DNA from: Centrapalus pauciflorus
Lineage: Eukaryota; Streptophyta; Magnoliopsida; Asterales; Asteraceae
DNA length: 64,000 bases
Assembly (NCBI GenBank): GCA_020465985.1
Contig: JAANYP010002960.1
Span: 256,288 to 320,287, forward strand
Reading direction: 5' to 3'
The notes beneath the pieces are model-generated. The model saw only the letters and a list, made by a program, of their open reading frames with translations. It made no database searches and had not been told where the DNA came from. Positions 1-10,758 of this stretch are shown piece by piece. Every line of letters starts with the position of its first letter. Within the stretch, counting starts at the first letter, position 1. The position numbers were made by a program, and so were the translations under genes.

Positions 1-1
1 G

Positions 2-2117
2 TATTTTGGAAAGTTCAAACCTTCAGGGGCAAATGACTTGAAGACGGCTATAGCATTCTTTACGGGTGAAACATCGACTCCGGTTGAAGTAGATGACTCA
101 GGGAGCCGGGCTTTCTTAGGGTTCTCTAGACCAGAAGACAAGCCAACTCAGTCTGCACCTCCATCTCAAGGATACTCAAAGATGCCGATGAGCGCAATAT
201 CAGCTGAAGACCATCTAAATCTGTTGGCTTCATTTGTGGCCGCCTATGGCAATTGCGTTCAAGGGAAAATCAACGATCCTGCGCTATGGGATGAGGATTA
301 TGGTCAGGTGGACCCTGATGATTTAGAGGAGATGGATTTGCAATGGCAACTGGCCATGGTGACTCAGCGAGTTAAAAGGTTCATCAAGAGGATGGGCAGA
401 AATCTAAATGTCAGCAACAATAAGATTGGGTTTGATAAATCCAAAGTTAAATGCTACAACTGCCAAGGGTTAGGACATTTCGCTAGAGAATGTCAAAGAC
501 CTAAAGTTGAGAACTACCAAAACCAGCACCAGAATCAGTCTCAAGGGAGATATCAGCCGGGTAGTTCGACCCATAAACCAAACATAGCTGGTTTGTTAAC
601 CAATGTTACATCTGACAAACAGCTAGATGGAACATATGACTGGAGTACACATCCAGAGTCCAATGCTAGAGCCTTTATGGTTGAAGTAACAGAGACTGGA
701 AGTGTCGGAGCGGAGGAAGAAACACAGGACAAAGAACAAAGTGGTACAACTCCTATGTTGGTAGAAAAATCAGAAGATCAGACAATTCTGGAGTTCGCCG
801 CACAGATGGCCAACGTGGAATCTGATCACGCAAAGGTAATTCTAAACTTCTCTACATTCAAAGATTTATGTGCTTTATGTGCTACATCTAATGATAGATT
901 AAACTTAGTGCTAGAATCACATCAAATCTAACTGCTCAAAATGAATCCTTAAAATCGGACAATGCTAGCCTCTTAGATATAAAGGAAGACCTTAGAAATA
1001 AGCTTAAGGCAGATGCACAAGATGTCATAGTTCTGAAAGACAACTGAGTGAGCAGTGTGTTAGAATAGAACTAATGTATGAGCATGTTGAGGCATTGACC
1101 AAAGAGCTTATTATCAAAGAGGTAGAGCTAGCTGAGTCTAAGGTTAAGGTAGCCGAGGTGAATAGTAAACTGGAAAAGTTTAGGAACTCATCACTGAACC
1201 TAGGAAAGATCTTAGATGCACAGCGTCAGTCTAAGAAACCTGTAGGTTTAGGGTATAATGAGAGTCCTCCACCTTTCATTGATAAGTATGTACCTCAGCC
1301 TCAGGAGAAAACTGAAAAACCAGTTGAATCAGAGGTAGCACCTGAACCTAAGTCTGAATCAGTTAAGGATAAAGAAGCTAGGGTGACTAGTTTTAATGTC
1401 AAGATTAAGAAGGTCAGATTTGTGTCATCTTCTAGTGATAAGCCTGTAGGAAAACCCAAAATTGACTTTAACAATCAAGAGGAGGAAACAGTCACTATAG
1501 TTGAGACGAAAGAACAAGACACTAGTGAGACACCTAAGTCAAAGGGCACGCATAAGAAGTCGATTGACAAAATGTCTTGCTTTAGATGTCATGAAAAGGG
1601 ACATGTTGCTTCTAGTTGTCCACATAGGAAGGTAGATTCTACACCTAAAACTGGAAAGCCGGAACAACATAAACCTTTTACAAGTGTAGCAAGCACAAGT
1701 GGTTCTCAAAATACCGAGAACATTGTGCAAGCCACACCAAAATCTGCTGTGAAACAAACACCTGTGTCAGGTCGACCCAACAAAGTGATTAGGACTAATT
1801 CACCAAATAGAGTCCCTAATCAATTTAGGTCAGGACCGCAACAAAATTATAGGAGTACTACACCTAGAAGAGCTTACACTCCGGTTAGGTCACACACTCC
1901 TATAAGACATCAAACACCAGGTAGAGCCCAGGGATATCACTCGGAAATGCCTACACAAAGGCCGAGAGTGAACTTAAATCACTCTGCACCACAACAGGCT
2001 CTAAATCAAACACCCAAGTCACCTGAAAGGAGAGATGGGTATTTGAAAGAGTTCAAGAATGTGGACGAGAATGGTATTACCAAGTCAGTCATGGCTTGGG
2101 TTCCCCGTGATAACTAA
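2..2117 (+). pseudogene. gag: Element A gag (N-terminus outside window), broken
   Basis: This is the nucleocapsid/capsid gene of element A; Gag packages the element RNA in cytoplasmic particles. The frame is already open at base 2, so the gag N-terminus is missing. Two CCHC zinc knuckles far apart are visible: CYNCQGLGHFAREC near 451-492 and CFRCHEKGHVASSC near 1576-1617. Between them lies a Lys/Glu-rich, heptad-like stretch, and after the second a basic tail rich in Arg, Thr and Pro (about 1800-2000). The frame breaks at a stop at 929-931, and a one-base loss near 1043 (relative to copies B and C) moves it to the frame used by pol. Gag ends at the motif AWVPRDN followed by TAA at 2115-2117; copy C has the same stop at the same place, copy B has a Leu codon. 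The product would act as RNA chaperone and shell protein, but this copy is not intact. Confidence 0.88.
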
Positions 2118-3536
2118 CCTCTTTTCTTTCATGTGCAGGAGATAACTACAGGTCTAAACAACAAGTGGTTCGTTGACAGTGGTTGCTCTAGGCACATGAC
2201 TGGGGAAAGAAGTCTACTCGCAAACTTCAAGGGAGGTAATAGGTAATTTGTATCATTCGCTGGTAATAAAAGAGGAAATATCACTGGTACTGGAGTGGTC
2301 ACCAATGGGACTATCAAACTGGATCAAGTTTATCACGTTGATAAACTGGTCCACAATCTCATTAGTGTATCTCAAATCCGTGATAAGAAGAACTCAGTAC
2401 TTTTCACTGATACTGAGGCGTTAGTGCTGAAACCGGGATTCAAAGTACCTGAAGAGTGGATACTGATGAGGGCCCCAAGGAAGAATGACCTGTACATGCT
2501 GGACATGAATAAACCGGAATCTTCGATGGGACGTATATGTCTACTATCAAAAGCTTCAGAGACTGAATCAGTTTTATGGCACAGACGCATGGCACATTAG
2601 CACCTAAGAAAAATGAACTATATCACTAAAAATGGACTGGTGCAAGGGGTTCCAATGAAGAGTTTTCAGTTTGAAGACAAGTGTCTACCGTGCAAGAAAG
2701 GCAAACAACACAAGAAGGCACACAAGTGAAAGACTTAAAATTCTATAGCTGCCGCCTTCGATTTGTTGCATATGGACTTTTTCGAACCAATCAACAAAAG
2801 GAGTATAGGTGGTAGTTGGTATTGTTTGGTTATTACTGATGATTACTCACGATTTTCATGGGTTTTCTTTTTAGGTATAAAGGACGAGACAGCTGCCAAG
2901 CTAATCGGGTTCTTAGACCAAGTGGAAAACTCTTACGGGACGCGGGTAAAACGTATCAGGAGTGATAACGGAACGGAATTCAAAAACACAGTAATTGGTG
3001 TAAATTGCCTATCAAAGGGCATAGTGCATCAATTTAGTGCACCATATGAGCCACAACAAAATGGGGTGGCAGAACGGAAAAACAGGACGTTGATTGAGGC
3101 AGCAAGGACCATGCTCTCGGATTCAAAGCTTCCTACCATGTTTTGGGGGGAGGCAGTGAATACCGCTTGTCATGTTTTAAACCGGGTCCTTACTGTCAAA
3201 TCACTGAACAAAACATGTTATGAAGTTTTGAATAAAAGGCCACCGAATTTAACTGGCTTCGAACCGTTTGGGGTACCATGTACGTTAATGAAAACAAAAC
3301 ATCAACCTAAGTTTGGTGAAAAGGCTGACGAAGGTTATTTCCTAGGTTATGTGCCGAACTCACCAAATAAAAGGGTTAACAAATCAAATGGTATAGTAGA
3401 GATTGTGTATAACATTGATGTAACAAGTTATACACATGAACCCCAAACTGGTCCGGAATAGATTTTTGATTATGACAAACTGTTTGAATCATTTAACATT
3501 CCTTCAGATGGAAATGAAGGTACAATCGAACAGGAC
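2118..3536 (+). pseudogene. pol: Element A protease and integrase, broken
   Basis: Protease comes first: the catalytic triplet DSG is in WFVDSGCSRHMTG near 2166-2204. The GAG-pre-integrase zinc region follows (LWHRRMAH near 2575-2598, then CLPCKKGKQ near 2685-2711), then the integrase core. The integrase shows the first Asp in LLHMD (2763-2777), the second in RSDNGTEF (about 2959-2982) and the Glu in QNGVAERKNRTL (about 3056-3091). Frame-3 stops fall at about 2242, 2598, 2727, 2737 and 3459; compared with copy B several look like C-to-T or G-to-A changes. The frame is the same as gag's second half, so gag and pol were separated by a stop and not by a frameshift. Function in the family: PR cleaves the polyprotein, IN joins cDNA ends to the genome. 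This copy is defective. Confidence 0.87.
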
Positions 3537-5498
3537 TTGTCGTCATTAAATCTGAATGACGAGGGTCAAAGTTTTCCGAGGACGACCTTTCCATCAACTT
3601 CCGAGACTACAATAACAGAAGATAGATCTCCAGCAGAGAATGATTATGAAATACCTACAAATGAAAATCAGACAGCAAGTTCTAACTCTGAAGACAGTGT
3701 TCATGAGGAAGAAAATGTAGAGTCTGAAGTCGTTCCCCCGTTAGGCGAGATAGGATCAAACTTAGGAGATAATCTTAGGGTTGACGAGATAGAAACTTCG
3801 AGGATTAATAAGAATCATCCGATTGAGAGCGTCATAGGAAATCCAAACGTTGGTGTGAGGACTAGGAGTAGTTTGAATAACAACACAGTGTTGTTGTCAA
3901 TGATCAATGACTCCGAGGCTTTTCACACTTGCCTGTACTCATGTTTCATCTCGCAAGTAGAGCTGAAGAATGTGCAAATGGCACTGAAAGACAATTCTTG
4001 GGTTGAAGCGATGCAGGAAGAACTGTCACAATTCACGAAACATGAAGTGTGGGAGTTAGTTCCATTACCTCGAGGAGAAGTTGCTATAGGAACCAAGTGG
4101 GTTTTTAAGTGCAAGGGAGATGATCGGGGTATAGTGACTCGCAACAAGGCAAGACTTGTGGTAAAGGGTTTCAACCAAGAGGAAGGAATCGATTACAATG
4201 AAGTATTTGCGCCAGTGGCAAGGCTTGAAGCAATCCGTTTGTTTCTAGCCTTTGCGTCCTTCAAAGGTTTTAAAGTTTATCAACTTGACGTAAAGAGTGC
4301 CTTTCTTTGTGGGAAAGTGAAGGAACTGGTGTATGTGGAACAACCGCCCGGGTTTACAGATCCAAAGTATCCAGACAGAGTGTATCGTTTAGATAAGGCT
4401 TTGGATGGACTACATCAAGCACCAAGGGCGTGGTATGAGACTCTATCTACTCATCTTTTAGACAATGGGTTTGAAAGAGGGAGGATTGATAGTACGCTGT
4501 TTGTGAAGAGAACAGGTGAACATTTCATCTTGGTACAAGTGTACGTCGATGATATCATTTTCGGGTCATCAGACGAGCAGATGTGCAAAGACTTTGAGAA
4601 GGTGATGAAGTCTAAGTTTGAGATGAGTGCTATGGGTGAGTTAAACTTCTTTCTGGGTTTGCAAGTTGAACAGAGGAAGGAGGGTATGTTTATCCATCAG
4701 ACGAAGTATGTCTACGAGATTCTAGAGCGCTTCGGGATGGAGGGAACAAAACTGACGGCTCACTTCAGCACACCGATTCAAGTGAATCATAATCTCGGAC
4801 CGGGTAAAGAAAGTGATACCGATGTGGATCCGACATTATATCGGGCCATGATTGGATAACTCATGTATTTAACTGCTTCTAGACCTGACATAATGTTTGA
4901 TGTGTGTATTTGTTCTAGGTTTCAAGCTAATCCAAAAGAGATGCACATGAAAGTTGTGAAGCGGATTCTGAGATACCTCAAGTCGAAACCGAAGCTGGGA
5001 CTTTGGTATCACACAGATGGTGATCTGGAATTGGAAGCATTCACGGATTCAGACTATGGAGGATGCAGCTTGAATCGCAAGTCAACAACTAGAGGTTGTC
5101 AGTTCCTTGGAGGGAGACTCGTTTCTTGGCAATGCAAGAAACAGACTTCGGTAGTCGTGTCAACGTGTGTGGCCGAATATGTTGCTGCTGGTAGTTGCTG
5201 TTCACAGGTTTTGTGGATAAAACAACAATTGCGGGATTACGATTTGACTTATACTCATACTCCTATTAGGATAGATAATCAGTCAACTATTGCAATAACC
5301 AATAATCCAGTTAAACACAGTCTAACAAAGCACTTAGACATAAGACACCATTTTATACGTGATTGTGCTGAAAAGAATTTAATTAAGCTGGTAAAAGTGG
5401 TAACGGAAGATAATAATGCTGATTTATTTACCAAAGCTTTTGATAAGTCACGTTTTGAGTTGTTAGTTCAACTAAATAGAATGCGTAATCAAGAGTAA
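3537..5498 (+). pseudogene. pol: Element A reverse transcriptase and RNase H, one internal stop
   Basis: A Copia RT of usual length is visible. It begins after an acidic Ser/Glu-rich linker (about 3540-3830) with NSWVEAMQEEL near 3990. It shows the first catalytic Asp in YQLDVKSAFL (about 4275-4305) and the YVDD box at 4542-4553, and continues to YRAMIG. A TAA stop at 4857-4859 interrupts the frame; copy B reads Ser there. RNase H follows in the same frame: the metal-binding acids are in FTDSDYGG (about 5038-5063), CVAEYVAAG, RIDNQSTIA and LDIRHHFIRD, ending with ADLFTKAFDKSRFE. The natural stop is at 5496-5498. Catalytic residues are all present, so only the stops disable this part. Confidence 0.9.
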
Positions 5499-5887
5499 CT
5501 TGACCTTAGTAGAATTTCTTTTTATAGTAGTAGATTTCTTTCTCTTTATAGTAAGTTTAGTAGCTTAGTAGAAATTCTTTCCTTTTATAGTAAGTTAGTA
5601 GGTTAATTTATTTTCTTATTCTTATTTATGAAAAACAAAAGAAAAAAGAGAGAAAACCATAAAAAGCTCAGAAAAAGATAATATCAGAAAATGAGTTAAG
5701 TGTTAGATAAATAGGTTCAAAGTGACAAAAATTAGCACAGTCAATAAAATCTCTAAGTGTTAAGCTTTCACACATAATGCACCTTAAACTCTAAGTGATA
5801 TATATTTTCTAGTTTGATGTGTTGGTAGGCATAATACACAAAGGGAACAGCAAAAGCTAATAAAATATTCAAGAAAAAGTCAGACGT

Positions 5888-5938
5888 GTCACTAACTTAG
5901 ATGTATGACCAAATGGTCTTAATTTTTATGTTAGTGAC
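5888..5938 (+). other. Potential RNA stem-loop in element A spacer
   Basis: GTCACTAAC (5888-5896) pairs perfectly with GTTAGTGAC (5930-5938). Inside it GACCAAATGGTC (5907-5918) forms its own small hairpin. In B and C the inner palindrome is ACCAATTGGT and the outer right arm has one mismatch (GTTAGAGAC). Its position just upstream of the three hairpins is the same in all copies. Confidence 0.5.
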
Positions 5939-6071
5939 ATACAGACATTGATTCTGAATGAGGTATGCAAAGTTTCTGGGGGATGTATAGCAACATCAAA
6001 TACATCTTAAAGAAAAGAAAAGAATAGAAAAATCATGATAGTGAATTGAGAGTCAAAACAAGTAACTCTGT

Positions 6072-6224
6072 TGTACGTAAAAACAGACATGTTGCCTCTG
6101 GTTTGACTCGAGTTAGCAAGATAAGTCGCTCTGTTGTACGTCAGTACAGACCTGTCACCGCTGTCTTGTTAGCTTTAAAATAAACTTTAAGACAAACTAA
6201 GACACTCTGTTGTATGTAAATACA
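6072..6224 (+). repeat. Three small hairpin repeats in element A spacer
   Basis: Three copies of a unit CTCTGT-hairpin-GAnCTGT lie 63 and 76 bases apart. The hairpins are at 6072-6085 (TGTAC, loop GTAA, right arm decayed to AAACA), 6135-6148 (TGTAC, loop GTCA, GTACA) and 6211-6224 (TGTAT, loop GTAA, ATACA). The third has a C-G pair replaced by T-A, which keeps the stem. Copies in B (28190-28343) and C (17463-17616) have the same three with nearly the same spacing. Confidence 0.6.
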
Positions 6225-7609
6225 GAACTGTGTCCGACGTTTTCCTTTTAAAAAAAATTTGCATTACCGAAAAGTTATAATCATTGTGTGTATGCCTTGA
6301 ACATAAAAGTATGTCTAAGTATGAGACACGTAAGGTAGTTTCTTGATAAATAAAAAGGCCAAGGGATATTCCAAAGTGTAACATGTTTAAAGGGAAAATA
6401 ATACCAACAATCTTCTAGAAATGTGTGTCACGACAAACAATCAAAGGAATCAAAAATTCCTAAGTGTGAAAGTAAGATACTGGAAGTGCGTATTTGACAC
6501 CGCTATCTGATTGAACCTTTCTCTGCCTTTCTCGCCAAAAATATTCTGTTAGTTTTAGTATAGCTTGTAACTTTTAAAAGTATTTTTGAGAAGTAAAGGT
6601 TTAATTTTAAATTTTATTCAAAATTTTCTTTTATTTTATTTTATTGTACTTTATTTTATTTTATTTTATATTATTTTTCTTTTTAGGAAAAAGGTCAAAG
6701 TTTTCAAGACTGCATTTTTAGTTGAATAAACATACATTGCATGAAAATCTATCGCTTTTTGTGAATAATTTTGCAAAGTTTGTTTCGTTGCACGAAAAAG
6801 TTGAAAAAGTTAGAAAAGTTTGAATAAGTTGAATTTTATTCGAAGATTTTCAAAATTTTCAATTTTGTTCGAATTTAAGGCAAACTCGAATTCGTTTTCG
6901 ATTATGTCAGTAAATTCGAATGTAATGCAAGTTCGAATGTGGTTAGTATATAAAGGTCAACAGTGACTCATTTATGTCACCTACCTTCGATTCTTCTGTT
7001 TCGAACTTGTCTACGAGCGATTTCGAACTTACCTTCGAGTTTACCGATTTCGAATTTTCAACTATTTCTCGATCATTTGTTCCTTTATGTTCGATTCTAC
7101 CACCAAATCTAGGTATAAACATTGGTATTATACAAGATTTAGGTAGCCTAGGACTCATTTATTGCAAAAAAAATCGACGAATTTTGAAATTTGAAGGGTT
7201 TAACCTTGTGATTCAAAATCACAAGTTTTAACTAGTAAAACTTCAAATAAGTTACATATATCTTCGATTAGAATCTAATAGGACTAGTGAATACTATTTT
7301 CTAAGTCTAATGGGGTTAAAATCATGGATTTGTGTTCGAAAGTGACCGACTTCGAACATGTTCATCATGTTCGAACTTGTCAGGAAATTCGAATTTGTCA
7401 ACAAACTCGAATTCAAGTCAAATTCGAACATGTCCTTCGAATTAAGTATTAAATTCGAAATATTTGCATAATTTTCAATTCAAACTTGTAGAAATTCAAA
7501 TGTGTTGAATTTTGGACTTACATAAGTTCAAAATAAAACAAATTCGAATTTAAACAAGTTTCATTTTTATTTTTCACTTCTAATATATGTTATTGTTTAA
7601 TGTGCATAT

Positions 7610-8786
7610 ATGGGTGAAAGAGCATTTTTCCAGAAGCATAACATGGTTATATCACCGGATAGGGAGCTTCCTGAAGCTCAGGCCTTTAGACCGATGGTGG
7701 AATTTTTGGCTCACTCCAGGGTTTCCTATGATCTGTCGCATAATGTACAAATAATATTGCCGTATGTTAGGCAATTCTGGGAACATTTACAAGTTGATTG
7801 TACCGTGACTCCAACATTTTTGAGAACTAGAGTTGGAGGTCAACGGATCATTTTCTCAGCGGATATGCTCCGTCGAATTTTGCAGCTGGGAACTGTAGAA
7901 CAGGAGGCAGGACCAATTGACTTCACATTGAACATAAGGCAAGCAGCCTTTTTGCGCATGTGTTATGGACTCGATATAGCTAAAGCTTCCTATATGAAGA
8001 GCGGTTTGATAGGCCAATGGAGGTACCTGGCACACGTGATTATGGTGTGCTTTGCGCCGAAGAAGGCGGGTTTTGACTATATAGTATCCAAGATGCCGAC
8101 GGCAATGATTGCCTTGGTTTATAATAAGAGGTTCAGCTACTCGGAGATGTTCTTTGCGGAGTTCGTGCACCAGATCACGGCTCCAGCGCAGGAAAGATTT
8201 TTGATGTATCTACGTTTTGTGATGATGTTGATCTGTCACTTTTTGCCGAATCTGCCACAGCTAGCAGATATTCAAAGTGTGGCAGTGATAGATAAACGTA
8301 TTTTTGCTGACTGCCAGTCACACAATGCCCGTAGGGCTGAGCAGATTAGACCACTGGATGCACCTCTCTTTGGTGCAGTGGTAGATCCAGACTATGTAGC
8401 CCCAGAAGGGGAGAACTGGGCTGGAGAAGGACCACAGCCTCAGCCAGTGCAGCAACAGCAGCAACAGCCTTAGCAACAGCAACGACCTCCAGAGCAACCA
8501 AGAAGAAGACAAGGAGCTACAAAAAGACCAATTCAGGCTTCGAGGCCAAGTTCAAGCAGAATTTAGGAGTCATCGATAGCAGGTCCATCGTCGGACACTG
8601 CGGGTCCTACAGATGTGGCACCAGCAATTGATCCTAGGGCAGAGACCCTCGAGGAAATTTGGGCTCATGGGACTCAGGCCCAGGAGGATATTACCGCTGA
8701 ACTTATTGATTCTATCTTGGAGCCTCCAACTGATTAGGATGACCTTATGAGAGACATAGATGAATATCAGCCTGAGGTAGAAGGTC
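7610..8786 (+). pseudogene. Element A ORF3, N-terminal part (interrupted by element B)
   Basis: ATG at 7610 opens a protein with no known enzyme motif. Residues about 10-110 hold a conserved block (KHNMVIS, VRQFWEHLQVDCTV). A second block at about 125-210 includes GQWRYLAHV, CFAPKKAGFD and FVMMLICHFLPNLPQL, followed by a Gln-rich stretch near 280. This matches, from memory, the extra ORF of SIRE-like Copia elements often mis-annotated in plant genomes; element D's ORF3 has the same W-R-x-L, C-x3-K-x-A-G-x-D pattern. I see no signal peptide or membrane segment, so the usual 'envelope-like' label is not supported here. TAG stops lie at 8471-8473, near 8564 and near 8735. The gene is cut at 8786 by B and resumes at 33157; the frame is kept if B and one AGGTC are removed. 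The base before the start reads GTGCAT where copy B has GTGCAG. Confidence 0.8.
8782..8786 (+). repeat. Target site duplication AGGTC, left side of element B
   Basis: AGGTC directly precedes the TGTTGG start of B's 5' LTR and is repeated at 33152-33156 directly after its 3' LTR. Five bases is the usual length for Copia integration, and the site lies inside ORF3 of element A. Confidence 0.88.
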
Positions 8787-9412
8787 TGTTGGTACACCTT
8801 GTGTGACGATAGCAGTCTAAGTATAGTTGACATTTTGTGTAAGTCAAAATTTCGTAGTATTGAATATTAACTAGTGTTTGATATATGTGATTTGGTGTGT
8901 TTGATATTTATTGATTGTATGTTTGAACTTGATGTAATGTATTACAAGAAGTTCAAACATAAAGTCCAAAGATTAATTCAAACATAAGTTAAAACATATA
9001 TTCAAATAGAAGTTTGACATGTAAAATTCGAATATAGGGTAAACTCGAATTTAGCATAGAAGGTTTATTCGAATTTGTGATGTGGACAAATTCGAATGGG
9101 CCTTGGGCCTGGTTCGAGTTTGTCCCATGACAAACTCGAATGGGTCTCTATAATTAGGGATTAACTCGAATGATTAGCAGACTTTTTGCAGAATTTCGTG
9201 AGTGATTAGCAGAAGGCGATCTCGAGTTTATCAGTAATCTGTGTGTATTTTCGGAGAGAATCATCGCGGAGGTTCGTTCGTAGTCGTTCGTACAACGCTG
9301 TGGTAGTCTCCGTGTTCCGTGCGTGTAATCTTACCGTCAAGCCGCTAACGAGGATTCCGCACTCGTTGGTGTGTGTCGCGTCTAGAGAGATCTGTAGTGT
9401 GAAGACCTTACA
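8787..9412 (+). repeat. 5' LTR of element B (626 bp)
   Basis: It begins TGTTGGTACA and ends CCTTACA, with the PBS two bases downstream. It holds the promoter region: a TATA-like word CTATAATTA near 9147, and upstream of it two hairpins of TTCGAA/TTCGAG type (about 9068-9096 and 9113-9140). The U5 end contains GTAGTGTGAAGACC. Minus-strand copies of this LTR lie at 10759-11384 (the same 626 bp) and 17846-18462. Confidence 0.92.
9113..9140 (+). repeat. Perfect 12-bp inverted repeat in the LTR
   Basis: TTCGAGTTTGTC (9113-9124), a CCAT loop, then GACAAACTCGAA (9129-9140). A sister hairpin, TTCGAATTTGTC with GACAAATTCGAA, lies just upstream; it has one mismatch here but is perfect in the 3' LTR at 32848-32876. 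Both sit upstream of the TATA-like word. They could be a binding site for a dimeric factor or an RNA structure. Confidence 0.7.
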
Positions 9413-9414
9413 AG

Positions 9415-9426
9415 TGGTATCAGAGC
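9415..9426 (+). promoter_or_regulatory. Primer-binding site of element B (initiator Met tRNA)
   Basis: TGGTATCAGAGC, two bases after the LTR end, is the usual plant Copia minus-strand primer site, complementary to the 3' end of initiator methionine tRNA. Only about 15 bases of leader follow before the sequence turns into a minus-strand LTR fragment. Confidence 0.92.
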
Positions 9427-9441
9427 CTACGGGGTGTTCTT

Positions 9442-9764
9442 CGCCCAAGGCCCATACGAATTTGTCCACATGACAAATTCGAATTTACCTTCTATGCTAA
9501 ATTCGAATTTACCCTAAATTCGAATTTTACATGTCAAACTTCTATTTGAATATATGTTTTAACTTATGTTTGAATTAATCTTTGGACTTTATGTTTGAAC
9601 TTCTTGTAATACATTACATCAAGTTCAAACATACAATCAATAAATATCAAACACACCAAATCACATATATCAAACACTAGTTAATATTCAATACTACGAA
9701 ATTTTGACTTACACAAAATGTCAACTATACATAGACTGCTATCGTCACACAAGGTGTACCAACA
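9442..9764 (-). repeat. LTR fragment, first half, minus strand
   Basis: On the minus strand it begins TGTTGGTACACC (ending at 9764), preceded by the PPT GACTCCCCCTTG (plus-strand reading, 9765-9776). It stops at the GGCCTTGGGC region near 9442, about half-way through the LTR. With B's 5' LTR it forms an inverted repeat of about 320 bp around the LTR's second half. Confidence 0.85.
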
Positions 9765-9776
9765 GACTCCCCCTTG

Positions 9777-10441
9777 ACGATAGCTTCTAACTATTTACAT
9801 TTTGATTAAGTTCTAAGTTCTGTTCAAAATACTACCTGCATACAATCCCTTTTCTATACACACTTTAACTACCTTTTCATACTTCTTGCCTTCTGATTTC
9901 CAACCTTCATGGTAATAGATAGGTTGTTCACGACGCTTCTGCAAGGAGCTTTGGGATAGGTTAACAAGATGCAAAGAATCATATACTTTCAAAATTACAT
10001 TGTCCTCATGATCTTCCATGACTGCCTCTGCTGATTCGTTGTCAACGTACCACCATTTCAAGTTCGCAAGAACATCTTGTGGCATTGTTCTCAACGGAAC
10101 TTTCTTCAGGCAACGGACTCGTTTATAGAACATTTCCATCCAAGGTTTTCCAGTCAATGGATCTATTCTCGATTCATCCATCACTCTCTTTCCTTCCCTT
10201 GGCTTAATCCTCTCAAACCTTCCAGATCGATATTCTTTTCTTATGATTCGCGCTATCACTTCAGCATATTGGTCATCTCCTAGGTTTATCAAATCCTTCC
10301 ATGCCAGTTCTTTGATCTCGCACTTGGGCAGAGTATTAAACACATTCAACGTTCTCTTTAGATATTGCAGCCCATCTCGCCTTTTTAGCACAAGGAGTTG
10401 TAACTCTCTATTGAAAAACCAGCTAAGAGCTTTCCTGGACT
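9777..10441 (-). pseudogene. ORF3 C-terminal fragment, copy 1, fused to an LTR end
   Basis: The minus strand reads the last part of ORF3 (SWFFNRELQL, RIDPLTGKPWM, VRCLKKVPL, GLYAGSILNRT) to a stop at 9813. The sequence upstream on the same strand is an LTR end (TTGTAC at 10441), and the frame stays open into it, giving a 222-codon ORF from 10481. It is a by-product of a join between an LTR end and ORF3 at GTCCAGGAAAG. Confidence 0.8.
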
Positions 10442-10756
10442 TGTACGGTCTTAACACTACAGATCTATCTAGACGCGACACACACCAACGAGTGCTGAAT
10501 CCTCGTTAGCGGCTTGACGTTAAGATCACACGCACGGAACACGGAGACAACCTCGGCGTTGTACGAACGACTACGAAAGAACCTATGCGAAGATTCTCCC
10601 CAAAAACACACACAGATTGCTGATAAACTCGAGATCGCCTTCTGCTAATCACTCACGAAATTCTGCAAAAGGTCTGCTAATCATTCGAGTTAATCCCTAA
10701 TTATAGAGAGCCATTCGAGTTTGTCATGGGACAAACTCGAACCAGGCCCAAGGCCC
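10442..10756 (-). repeat. LTR fragment, second half, minus strand
   Basis: It runs on the minus strand from the GGCCTTGGGCC region (10756) to the LTR end (GTACA, 10442). It lies head to tail with the full LTR at 10759-11384, so two LTR ends follow each other directly. There is no PBS between them. Confidence 0.82.
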
Positions 10757-10758
10757 CT

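Larger units (their letters stand above)
5499..7609 (+). other. Element A pol-ORF3 spacer, non-coding and structured
   Basis: No credible gene lies in this 2.1 kb. It starts with a T-rich stretch in which TTTATAGTA-type words recur (about 5515-5605). A long stem-loop (5888-5938) and three small hairpins (6072-6224) follow. An AT-rich part runs to 6870, then a part full of TTCGAA and ACTCGAA words (6830-7510). The same order is found in copy B (27622-29758) and, reversed, in copy C (16801-17845). That an unbroken non-coding region of this size is kept in all copies suggests a role in RNA processing, packaging or ORF3 expression; this is inference. Confidence 0.7.

Noticed and set aside
2100..2138. 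A 39-base intron (GT at 2100 to AG at 2138) removing the gag stop in element A
   Set aside because: Too short for a plant intron. A longer intron with an upstream donor, or stop read-through, is more plausible.
7610..8786. ORF3 as a retroviral-type envelope gene
   Set aside because: Position after pol fits, but none of the copies shows a signal peptide, membrane helix or glycoprotein-like Cys pattern; acidic, Gln-rich and coiled-coil parts dominate.
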